Positions 12,079 to 21,184 of a stretch of 64,000 nucleotides of DNA are shown one piece after another; position 1 is the first letter of the stretch, and every line of letters begins with the position of its first letter. The stretch is from Eledone cirrhosa. Taxonomy: Eukaryota > Mollusca > Cephalopoda > Octopoda > Eledonidae. The stretch covers positions 118,921,197-118,985,196 of the forward strand of contig OZ024744.1 in assembly GCA_964016885.1 (NCBI GenBank), written 5' to 3'. A model generated the notes under the pieces. That model worked only from the letters and a program-made list of their open reading frames with translations, was not told where the DNA came from and did not search any database. Position numbers and translations under genes: made by a program.

Positions 12079-13150
12079 AGATACATTATCACCACTACCA
12101 TCACCACCATCACTACCTCCATCACCACTATCACCTCCACCACCACTACCATTACCTCCATCACTACCACCAACACAACCACCGCCATCACTACCACCAA
12201 CACAACCACTAACATAACCACCACCATCACTACCACCAACACAACCACTAACATAACCACCACCATCACTACCACCATCACTACCACCAACACAACCACT
12301 AACATAACCACCACCATCACTACCACCAACACAACCACTAACATAACCACCACCATCACTACCACCAATACAACCACTAACATAACCACCACCATCACTA
12401 CCACCATCACTACCACCAACACAACCACTAACATAACCACCACCATCACTACCACCATCACTACCACCAACACAACCACTAACATAACCACCACCATCAC
12501 TACCACCATCACTACCACCAACACAACCACTAACATAACCACCACCATCACTACCACCAACACAACCACTAACATAACCACCACCATCACTACCACCATC
12601 ACTACCACCAACACAACCACTAACATAACCACCACCATCACTACCACCATCACTACCACCAACACAACCACTAACATAACCACCACCATCACTACCACCA
12701 TCACTACCACCAACACAACCACTAACATAACCACCACCATCACTACCACCATCACTACCACCAACACAACCACTAACACAACCACCACCATCACTACCAC
12801 CAACACAACCACTAACACAACCACCACCATCACTACCACCACCATCACTATCACCACCATCACTACCACCAACACAACCACCACCATCACTACCACCAAC
12901 ACAACCACCACCAACAACCATTGACACAACCACCACCAACACAACCACTAACACAACCACCACCATCACTACCACCAACACAACCACCACCAACACAACC
13001 ATTAACACAACCACCACCATTACTACCACCAACACAACCACCACCTTCACTACCACCAACACAACAACCATCACCATCACTACCTCCAACACTACCACCA
13101 ACACAACCACCACCATCACTACCACCAACACATCCACCACCATCACTAAA
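12079..13150. repeat. ACC/ATC-rich minisatellite in TLDc intron 1
   Basis: About 1.07 kb of imperfect trinucleotide-type repeats (accaccatcactaccaccaa, cacaaccactaacataacc) with a nested period of some tens of bases. Because the units are multiples of three, long open frames of Thr/Pro on one strand and Gly/Val/Ser on the other arise automatically; I treat these as non-genic. Confidence 0.92.
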
Positions 13151-13391
13151 AGTAATGTATCAATACTATATTCCACAGAACTTCACATGCTGAACTGCTT
13201 GACACAAACAAATATTACCAACTGCTCAAACGATGTCAATATGAAAATATATGCAGACACACACATACTTGTATTTAAGATGGCCCTCTATCATTTCTGA
13301 CTAACAAATTTCACTAGAATGGTATATTTTGTCTGAGGCTTGTATTGTAGATAAGTTTGTGCTTATCTACAAAAAATATTATACCTGATTT
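13151..13391. other. intron 1 spacer, nothing recognised
   Basis: AT-rich sequence with a short cacacaca run near 13257. No exon signals or element ends seen. Confidence 0.4.
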
Positions 13392-13876
13392 TGGTGTCGC
13401 AACAAAAATCACCCAGTCCACACTGTAAAGTGGTCATGTAGGTGTCATGACAAAAAGTACCCAGTACACACTGTAAAGTGGTCATGTAGGTGTCATGACA
13501 AAAAGTACCCAGTACATACTGTAAAGTGGTCATGTAGGTGTCACAACAAAAAGTACCCAGTCTACACTGTAAAGTGGTCATGTAGGTGTCACAACAAAAA
13601 GAACCCAGTACACACTGTAAAGTGGTCATGTACGTGTCACAACAAAAAGTACCCAGTACACACTGTAAAGTGGTCATGTAGGTGCCACAACAAAAGGTAC
13701 CCAGTAGACACTGTAAAGTGGTTGGTGTTAGGAAGGACATCCATCTGTAAAAACCAAGCCAGAACCAGTTCTGTGAGCAAGACGTCATCTGATCAGGCTT
13801 GTTTGACAACGTCAAGACAACTTGTCTAACCCATGCTAGCATGGAAAAATGGATGTTAAACGGTTGTGATGATGAT
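13392..13876 (+). mobile_element. LINE 3' UTR with seven 48-bp subrepeats and intact tail
   Basis: Seven tandem 48-bp units (cactgtaaagtggtcatgta ... gtacccagt) run from 13392 to 13725 and pass straight into the LINE 3' end: ggtgttaggaaggacatcc at 13728, cttgtctaacccatgctagc, then (GAT)-like tail to 13876. LINE copy 1 has only two such units at the same position. This piece is the intermediate between a normal 3' UTR and the large 48-bp satellite at 38323-49357. Confidence 0.85.
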
Positions 13877-13984
13877 TTGCCAGGTCCACATGTATCGCAG
13901 TACTTTTCTTATGCAGCTTCGTGGCAATGCCCTTATGCTTGTCTTATGATAACCACTGGTTTCAAGTAACTCTTCCACTTTATC

Positions 13985-14200
13985 ACATCCACTGCTTTAT
14001 CAATTATATGGAAAAACCCCAAAGTAAGTACATGACTGATCGAACATCGTACAAGGTTTGCTGGTTACTGCTTCCACACCAAAGATAAGATGGTTTCAGA
14101 CCTTGTTGTGGGAGATCTCTTCTACCAGAAAGATAACCAGGATACCATAGCAAGAGACACTGGAATTGACAAGGAGACCTACAAACCTTGATGGTAAACA
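13985..14200 (+). mobile_element. LINE C-terminal scrap (different family)
   Basis: Allowing frame changes, the + strand reads LYGKTPKV, then RFAGYCFHTKDKMVSDLVV and ARDTGID. This RFAGHC-type block followed by a DTGID motif is the recognisable extreme C-terminus of a LINE family widespread in invertebrates. Only about 200 bp survive. It is not the family of copy 1. Confidence 0.6.
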
Positions 14201-14400
14201 GAGACTGTTGGTGTGAAGTTGTGCTTGCTGTCTCACCTCAGGGTGATGGATTAGATAAGGTTGTAGATAAACATCAACGAACTTTGTTTTTTAATTAACT
14301 ACTTCATGCACCATAATTTGTAGCCATTTCAGTAAATCTTTTAAACTGCCTCACAATAGTCCATGTTGTCAGGTGACATTATCCATAAACTTTTATTAAT
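14201..14400. other. intron 1 spacer, nothing recognised
   Basis: No coding or element signal seen between the LINE scrap and the SINE. Confidence 0.3.
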
Positions 14401-14610
14401 GGTGGTAGATTGGCAGTAATTGGTAGAGCGTCAGACAACATGGTTTGTGGCATAGAGTTACGTTCTGAGTGGCTTTGCCTTTCATCCTTACAGGGTTCTA
14501 TAAAATAAAATTAGTAATACACTGGGGTTGATTTAATTGACTTTCCCCTTCCCTCAAATTATTGGCCTTATGTCTAAATCGGAAACCATTATTTACTATT
14601 GGTTTCACCA
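14401..14610 (+). mobile_element. cephalopod-type tRNA-derived SINE, decayed
   Basis: Reads ggtggtagattggcag..tggtagagcgtc (A-box region), tacgttctgag followed by a deletion where the B box should be, then ctttgcctttcatcctt, a decayed ggggtcgataaa motif, cactggggttgatttaattg and a terminal gccttatgtctaaa. This order is that of the SINE family common in cephalopod genomes. The following 80 bp repeats part of its head (tagagcgtcaaacat), so a second fragment may follow. Confidence 0.7.
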
Positions 14611-14807
14611 TAATCAGTAGAGCGTCAAACATACTCATTATGTACGTAAATAAGAAACCATTATCCATAAAATTGTATGATACACATACACATACATTGG
14701 TATAGTTTTCTTTTTCTTTTTCTTCTTTCATCTCTTTCCTCTAGTTAAACATTTTACACATTAATTACTTCAGTTATTATATTAATCTTTACTTTTACCA
14801 TTTTCAG

Positions 14808-14881
14808 AGAAGGATCAAAACGTTACGGAAGTGACGTATGTCTTTTGATACAGTTACTTCCTATTTACAGAGTTATACTAG
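14808..14881 (+). CDS. TLDc-domain gene, visible exon 2 of 5
   Basis: The acceptor is ttttcag at 14801-14807; the donor gtgagt at 14882 is close to consensus. The 74 bases give one base completing the split codon (Arg), 24 codons, and one leftover base. The residues GSKRYGSDVCLLIQLLPIYR fit the TLDc core, where 'yGtg.cfLfql.P.y.vy' is the best conserved block. This block is what makes the domain call. Confidence 0.82.
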
Positions 14882-14998
14882 GTGAGTTATACATAGCTTT
14901 TGTGTTTTGAGCCAAGGTAAGCGGGAGCAAAGAAGGAAGAACATACAAGGGATCGATAACCACAATGTTGTGTGAAGAATGGGAATAATAATTGTTTC

Positions 14999-15142
14999 AT
15001 TTCTCTCCAGGCTCTATATAACCTCTACATTGCCCATGTCTCACTACCATGTAACATTACATCAGATGTCCATTGGAACATGTTAGCTTCATTTCTCTCC
15101 ATTCTCTGTATAACCTCTATATTAACTACCCATGTCTCACTA
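14999..15142 (-). mobile_element. LINE copy-1 family scrap (C-terminal region, duplicated)
   Basis: On the minus strand it contains catg(g)tagtgagacatggg and tagag..ggagagaaatgaa twice, matching the HGSETWALKVENLRRLERNEA coding region of LINE copy 1 (9130-9195). It abuts the 54-bp array and has the same orientation, so both may come from one minus-strand LINE. Confidence 0.65.
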
Positions 15143-16722
15143 CCAGTTGTGTCTCCCTGTAGCAGTTGACAATGACACTGTTACACCAGTTGTCTCTCTC
15201 TAGTGTCTCCCTGTAGCAGTTGACAATGACACTGTTACACCAGTTGTCTCTCTCTAGTGTCTCCCTGTAGCAGTTGACAATGACACTGTTACACCAGTTG
15301 TGTCTCTCTTTAGTTTGTCTCCCTGTAGAAGTTGACAATGACACTGTTACACCAGTTGTGTCTCTCTCCAGTGTGTCTCCCAGTAACAGTTGACAATGAC
15401 AGTTATACCAGTTGTGTCTCTCTCTAGTGTCTCCCTGTAGCAGTTGACAATGACACTGTTACACCAGTTGTCTCTCTCTAGTGTCTCCCTGTAGCAGTTG
15501 ACAATGACACTGTTACACCAGTTGTCTCTCTCTAGTGTCTCCCTGTAGCAGTTGACAATGACACTGTTACACCAGTTGTGTCTCTCTTTAGTTTGTCTCC
15601 CTGTAGAAGTTGACAATGACACTGTTACACCAGTTGTGTCTCTCTCCAGTGTGTCTCCCAGTAACAGTTGACAATGACAGTTATACCAGTTGTGTCTCTC
15701 TCTAGTGTCTCCTTGTAACAGTTGACAATGACACTGTTACACCAGTTGTGTCTCTCTCTAGTATCTCCCTGTAGCAGTTGACAATGACACTGTTACACCA
15801 GTTGTGTCTCTCTTTAGTTTGTCTCCCTGTAGAAGTTGACAATGACACTGTTACACCAGTTGTGTCTCTCTCCAGTGTGTCTCCCAGTAACAGTTGACAA
15901 TGACAGTTATACCAGTTGTGTCTCTCTCTAGTGTGTCTCCCAGTAACAGTTGACAATGACAGTTATACCAGTTGTGTCTCTCTCTAGTGTGTCTCCCTGT
16001 AACAGTTGACAATGACACTGTTACACCAGTTGTGTCTCTAGTGTGTCTCCTTGTAGAAGTTGACAATGACACTGTTACACCAGTTGTGTCTCTCTCTAGT
16101 GTGTCTCCTTGTAGAAGTTGACAATGACACTGTTACACCAGTTGTCTCTCTAATTTGTCCCCCTTTAACAATTGACAATGACACTGTTACACCAGTTGTC
16201 TCTCTCTAGTGTGTCTCCCTGTAGCAGTTGACAATGACACTGTTACACCAGTTGTGTCTCTCTCTAGTGTCTCCCTGTAACAGTTGACAATGACACTGTT
16301 ACACCAGTTGTCTCTCTCTAGTGTGTCTCCCTGTAGCAGTTGACAATGACACTGTTACACCAGTTGTCTCTCTCTAGTGTCTCCCTGTAACAGTTGACAA
16401 TGACACTGTTACACCAGTTGTCTCTCTCTAGTGTGTCTCCCTGTAGCAGTTGACAATGACACTGTTACACCAGTTGTGTCTCTCTCTAGTGTCTCCCTGT
16501 AACAGTTGACAATGACACTGTTACACCAGTTGTGTCTCTCTCTAGTGTCTCCCTGTAACAGTTGACAATGACACTGTTACACCAGTTGTGGATCTCCCTA
16601 GTGTGTCTCCATGTAACAGTTGACAATGACACTGTTACACCAGTTGTGGATCTCCCTAGTGTGTCTCCATGTAACAGTTGACAATGACACTTTTACACCA
16701 GTTGTGTCTCTCCCTAGTGTGT
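15143..16722 (-). repeat. 54-57-bp satellite in TLDc intron 2, derived from LINE reverse transcriptase
   Basis: About 28 copies of gtctccctgtagcagttgac..aatgacactgttacaccagt. On the minus strand each unit holds tcattgtcaactgctaca, identical over 18 bases to LINE copy 1 at 8056-8073, and flanking ggtg and cactag-agag also align. The minus-strand peptide (NWCNSVIVNCYRE) mirrors the LINE DWCSSIIVNCYKG block. Length variants (gtctct/gtgtctct) give 54 to 58-bp units, and groups of variants recur as larger blocks (15120-15360 against 15415-15660). Confidence 0.9.
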
Positions 16723-17160
16723 CTAATATGGTCAAAGCCAGTTAGATGTAGACTCCTGGATGAAGTCTTGGTTGGCCAATTTGGACTCATTCCATGATCT
16801 TCACTCTTCCTTCAGATCAAAGTTGTTGTCTTGAAGGCTCTACAATGATTCCCAGAATTGTTTGCGTGCTTTCAAGCACACATTGGGAAGATTTTCCAGG
16901 TTTCATGCATGGGAATGTCTGGCTTGTACTTGGTAAGAAGTGCTGCCTCACGCATCATCTGCTGATGAGAAATGGTAGACAGCCATGGAGTAGGTGTATA
17001 TTTCAGTGTGCCAGATAGTATTCTCATTGCTGAGTTGACGATGGTGTCATCTTGCTTGGCATGACAGCTCTCTACCTACACTGGTGAACACTAAGAACTC
17101 TGCCCCTGAGTAAGCAAATGTGAAGCACACAATTCTGAGATAGCAACCTTCATGTGATCC
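16723..17160 (-). mobile_element. decayed LINE C-terminus (jockey/CR1-like)
   Basis: Minus strand reads, with frame breaks, SAMRILSGTLKYTPTPWL, STISHQQMMREAALLTKYKP and IPMHETWKIFP. The pattern MRI.SGTL..TP..WL.vLS....mRr.aal fits the domain that follows reverse transcriptase in jockey/CR1-related LINEs. No reverse transcriptase core is left. Confidence 0.6.
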
Positions 17161-17576
17161 ACTGTACAGAATTCATTCCAACTAATGCCATTGTTAGATA
17201 TATGTACAACTTGTATAATAAAGAAATATTTATTATAATAAAGCACTGTTAGTCTGTCTGCCCTTCTGTCACACTCACTCTATATACAGAGGGTGAGTGC
17301 CAAGCGAGAGATATGTACATAGATAGAGAGAGTGTTACAGAAAGAGGGAGAAGGTGTTGTCTAGTAACTATTATTAAGGCAGTGGATTGCTAGAATTAGT
17401 AATAATAATAATAAGTTTAATTATTGATATTAATCAACACTTTGTTGACATTCTTCATGTTCCTTTCATAATTTAATCATTCTGTTTTGTTTAATTACTT
17501 ATTGATTCTGTTTTATTAGTTATTAATCCCGTTTTATCAGTTACTGATCCCGTTTTATTCTGATTCTGTTTTATAG
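17161..17576. other. intron 2 end, AT-rich
   Basis: AT-rich with an (aat)n patch near 17400 and three diverged short repeats of tattga(t/c)tc(t/c)gttttat at 17498-17570 that form the pyrimidine-rich run-up to the exon 3 acceptor. Confidence 0.4.
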
Positions 17577-17731
17577 CTGGACCAAATATACTTCTGTGGA
17601 ATGAATACAACAGAGAGATGAAGAAAGGTATTGAGATAGGCCGAGACCACAAATCTTTGATTCTTGAAATACCTTCAGAATTCCACACTGTGAAACATTA
17701 TGGTGTTTCATGTCAATTACACAGAGTTGAA
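17577..17731 (+). CDS. TLDc-domain gene, visible exon 3 of 5
   Basis: Acceptor ttttatag at 17569-17576; donor gaa|gtaact at 17732. Two bases complete a split Ala codon, then 51 codons end on a codon boundary. The residues begin GPNILLWNEYNREMKKGIEI and end YGVSCQLHRVE. This is the second half of a TLDc domain: an 'N..l' strand, the glycine-bearing GI.IGrd segment and the lead into the terminal 'vEVWg' strand supplied by the next exon. The usual Gly-rich GGGG loop is reduced to KKGIEIGRD, so it is a divergent TLDc. Confidence 0.82.
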
Positions 17732-17839
17732 GTAACTATCTTTTTACAAACATTATTATTGTTGTGTTATTTCGTTTAGCTCAGTTCTGTTTCTCTATTG
17801 CTGGGTTCAGGCCTTGAACCTAGGACAATAGAGGTTTCC

Positions 17840-19085
17840 ATTGTAGAGAGAGAACTTGTCTGAGAATGTGTGTTGTTCCTAGTAGCCAGATCTTCTGTAG
17901 CTCATATTTGCTGATCTTGCATGGGAAGGACGCTAAGGTGTAGGTCTGAGGATTTGGGTATTAATCCTAATGCCCCTATTACCCCAGGGATAGTGTTTGT
18001 GGTCATCCTCCATTTGTGGTTGATCTCTATTTCCAGGTCTTTGTATTTTGACAGTTTCTCCATTGTTTTTATAGATGTATTCTTGTCAGCTGGTATGGAA
18101 ATATCTATAAGGCTACATGTCTGATCTGTTTTGTTTTTATGATATCTGGTCTGTTGGCAGCAATTTCTTGGTTGATTATCACAGGCATATCCTACAAGAT
18201 GGATATGTTAATTTTTTTCATTACTGTTTTTGGTTGATGTTCATACCATTTGTTAGAAGTTTGGATGTCATGAGAGTGGCAGAGCATCCAGTGCACATAT
18301 CTAGCAATGCAGTCTTTGCTTTGATCTTCACGGTCATAGCTAGTTGTGCAACACTCTGTTGTTGATTTTCTATGGGTATGTCTTGCTCCATGTTCAGTTT
18401 TTGCCTACAATTTTCTTGCTTCTTTTGATATTGAGTGTAGTTTCTTAATTTGTTCATGCTTGAGTACAGGCATCAGGGGTTCATCTCAGGTGTGGTGGAG
18501 GTAGCTATCCAATCCAATGGTTTCTGTTTTGTATGCAGCTTCCAGTAGTCAAAGCCCCCTTCCACCTTCACTTTATGCAGCTTCCAGTTGTCGGAGCCCC
18601 CTACCACCTTCTCTCCAAGAGATATACAGCCTATGTACATCAGATTTATGGTGGTGCATTTTTTCCATTGTCAATAGATTCCTTGTCTTAGTGTCCAACC
18701 TTTATAGTTCTTGCAGATTCCAGTTTATGATGTTAAAGCTGTATGTTATAACTGGTACTGTGAGATTGTTAATGGCTTTGAACTTGTTTCAGGAGTTTAA
18801 CTCACCTTTTGTTACCAGTCTCACTCTCCTTATGTACTCCTTCCATATCTTTTCCTTCAAACTTACTTGCTGGATTCCATCTCCTTCATTAACTCCAAGA
18901 TATTTGTTGAACTCTTCATTGTTAAGTTCCTTTATGGTAGTTTGTTGGTCTATGACAATATCTTTATGGTTAGAGAGCAACCCTCTCTCTTGAATGTGGC
19001 TTTTGCACACTTGTCCAGTCCAAATACCATATGGATGTCATCACTGAATTGTTTATTAATTATTATTAACATTGTTTTTCCTTTT
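17840..19085 (-). mobile_element. LINE of a second family, copy b (reverse transcriptase end to C-terminus)
   Basis: Minus strand in several frames: FSDDIHMVFGLDKCAKA (about 19010-19060), FNKYLGVNEGDGIQ, a YSFNIINWNLQEL block, ENCRQKLNMEQDIP near 18400, CTGCSATLMTSK near 18280, then a terminal module with YKDLEIEI, IPGVIGALGLIPK and LQKIWLLGTTHILRQVL (17850-18100). The order and motifs match the C-terminal half of a LINE type frequent in marine invertebrates; I do not assign a clade. Many stops; inactive. Confidence 0.75.
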
Positions 19086-20300
19086 CCTTCAGTATTGTTT
19101 CTGCTATATGCCGAGTGTCTTCCTGACACCTAGGGAAAATAAATTCATTGTATACATTGGTAAGCCAGTTAACACACCACATTGATTATAATTCTCACAA
19201 AGATAGTGCTCTTCTCAATACGTGTGCAGTATCAGTCAAAACAAATTTTTGCACCTCTTGCAGAGAGGGTAAACCAGGAATCAACCTCAAATACTGTTCT
19301 GTTCCTTTCTTGATCATTCCCAGTCCTCCCACAATCACTGGTATTGTAACGGCCTTGAGGTGCCACATTTTCTCCATTTCAATAAGCAGATCTTTATATT
19401 TTCGTAGCTTGTCAAATTCTTTTTCCGTGATATTGTGATCACATGGGATGCTCATATCTCAGACCTTGTTATGTTGATATTTTACAATGATGTCAGGTCT
19501 ATTTGCTTTTATAGTCCTGTCAGTATGTACAGGAAAGTCCCAGAGAATTGTTACTTTTTCTCCTTCAGTTACAGCCTCAGGGTGATGATTGTACCACTTG
19601 TCTTCAGCTTTGATTTTATGCCAACATATTACTCTGTAGATATTGGCCAATTCTGTCTATATTTGTACTCTACTGGGGCTAAACCTTTACATCCAGAAAC
19701 TAGGTGGTCCACTGTTTCAACCTCAACATTTCAGAATTGGCACTTTGGATTTACTCCATTTCTCATCACATTGGCCTGGTAATTCCGTGTTAGTACGCTT
19801 TGATCTTGGGCAGCTAAGATGAAGCCTTCATTCTCTGCTTTTAAGCCCTGAGCTACGTAGCCACTGATGTGTGTACTTTTGGTCAACATCAACTTGTTTG
19901 CTACGGGTCACATATTTGCCATGCAGAGGTTTCTGCTCCCAATTTGATGCTAATTGTTCTTGTCCTTTTGCCAATTTTATGTGTTTAGCAGCATCAATTG
20001 TAATTGTTTCTTTAGTCTGTCCAGCCTGGGGATCAAGCATGAGATCAGTAGCATATTCTTTGCTCTCCTTCAAGATAGAATGAAGCTTCTTACTTCTCAT
20101 GTTTTTCAACAAGTTTCAGCATACTGTCGTTTGTTGTTTCAAGGTATTTGGCCAGTCCAATAGTGGTGGTCTTGTAGGTAAATTCAAATTGGATCAGGTC
20201 ATGGCCTCCTTGAGTTCTAGGAAGGTAAAGATGATCCACATCTGCTTTTGGGTGGTGCATCCTATTACAAGTCAATAACTTTACTATTATTATTATAAAT
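19086..20300 (-). mobile_element. LINE of the second family, copy a
   Basis: Minus strand: HHPKADVDHLYLPRTQGG (about 20230-20265), LETTNDSMLKLVEKHEK, KPLHGKYVTRSKQVDVDQKY, NVMRNG-type zinc-like stretch, KWYNHHPEAVTEGEK, RPDIIVKYQHN, then IPVIVGGLGMIKKGTEQYL and LTDTAHVLRRALSL ending near 19195, followed by a 3' UTR with gtgtcaggaagacactcgg (19110-19135). It lies head to tail with copy b: the end of this one abuts the reverse transcriptase part of the next. Frames shift at least three times. Confidence 0.75.
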
Positions 20301-20854
20301 ATATATAAAGAAATCATTATTATAAATATATATTTATTTATCTACTAAACAAAAGTTATACAATAATGAAAATATTAAAAAAGAGTAAAAGCAAAATTAA
20401 GAAATGGTAGCAAAGAAGGGCAAATCTTGGAGTATAGGAAAGGAAAGAACTATAAATGTCATATAGGAGATGAAGGACTAGTAGACAAAGGAAGAAAGAA
20501 AGAGGGAAGGGGACAGGGTGACAGACTCTACACCTAGGTTAGAGTGGTGTTTCGGCTGAGCCCCACAATCAAAATGGCCAGTGACACCTGCTACATCAGC
20601 CATCCCACCTCACAGAGCTCCTTTCTCAGATGGGCTGTTGTTGCTCTAATTTTACGGACGAGGTCAGCCGTACATTCTTCTTCTTATTATTCTATTTTGT
20701 TGTTATTGTTACTGTTGTTGTTCTTGTTAAACCCCAGGTCAGATCTGATCAAGCAAACATGATCAAAAGCACTCCAGGTGTGATCATCTTCTATTTTTAG
20801 AGGTATCTAAACTAGTAATTGGTACCTATTGCTAAATTGTAGCCTATTGTTATA
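20301..20854. other. intron 3 spacer
   Basis: AT-rich (ataaatatat repeats 20290-20335), a purine-rich stretch 20440-20520, and short (gtt)n/(tta)n patches 20685-20730. No element or exon recognised; an open frame at 20544-20762 has no supporting motif. Confidence 0.35.
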
Positions 20855-20925
20855 TTCCATTGCAAAATTGTACTTGCTAGCAGGGAAAGTGGATATTAAA
20901 ACGACAATGATGATGATGATGTTAA
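20855..20925 (+). mobile_element. solo LINE 3' tail
   Basis: Contains ttgctagcagggaaagtgga followed by tattaaaacgac and (atgatg)n, a decayed version of the tail that ends LINE copy 1. It is flanked by short direct repeats of taaattgtagcctattg. Confidence 0.5.
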
Positions 20926-21055
20926 ATTGTAGCCTATTGTTAAATTGTAACCTATTTCTAAATTGTAGCTTATTGCTAAATCAACTTAAAATATTATTTG
21001 AAATTGAGAGTATTTCTTTAAAATAAATCTAATTTAACACAAAATATATTTCCAG

Positions 21056-21148
21056 GTTTGGGGTTGTGGAGGACCAAAAGCTTTGGAAGCTCAAGTAAAG
21101 CAGAAACAGTGGGAAATAAACGACACGCAAAAACACAAAGTTAAAAAG
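21056..21148 (+). CDS. TLDc-domain gene, visible exon 4 of 5
   Basis: Acceptor atttccag at 21048-21055; donor aag|gtaaat at 21149. Exactly 31 codons, both borders between codons. It opens VWGCGGPKALEAQ, completing the VEVWG terminal strand typical of TLDc domains, and continues into a charged, probably helical segment (QKQWEINDTQKHKVKK). The alternative acceptor one codon inside is less likely because this one gives the conserved strand intact. Confidence 0.82.
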
Positions 21149-21184
21149 GTAAATAATAAAATATTTCAAACATAATTAGTATTT

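Noticed and set aside
12045..13193. Long Gly/Val/Ser- or Thr/Pro-rich proteins
   Set aside because: Open frames in three or more phases follow from trinucleotide composition; no splice or start context, and the region is inside a TLDc intron.
20544..20762. 72-residue ORF as a small host gene
   Set aside because: No splice signals or domain, and it ends in a simple Leu run from (gtt)n; inside TLDc intron 3.
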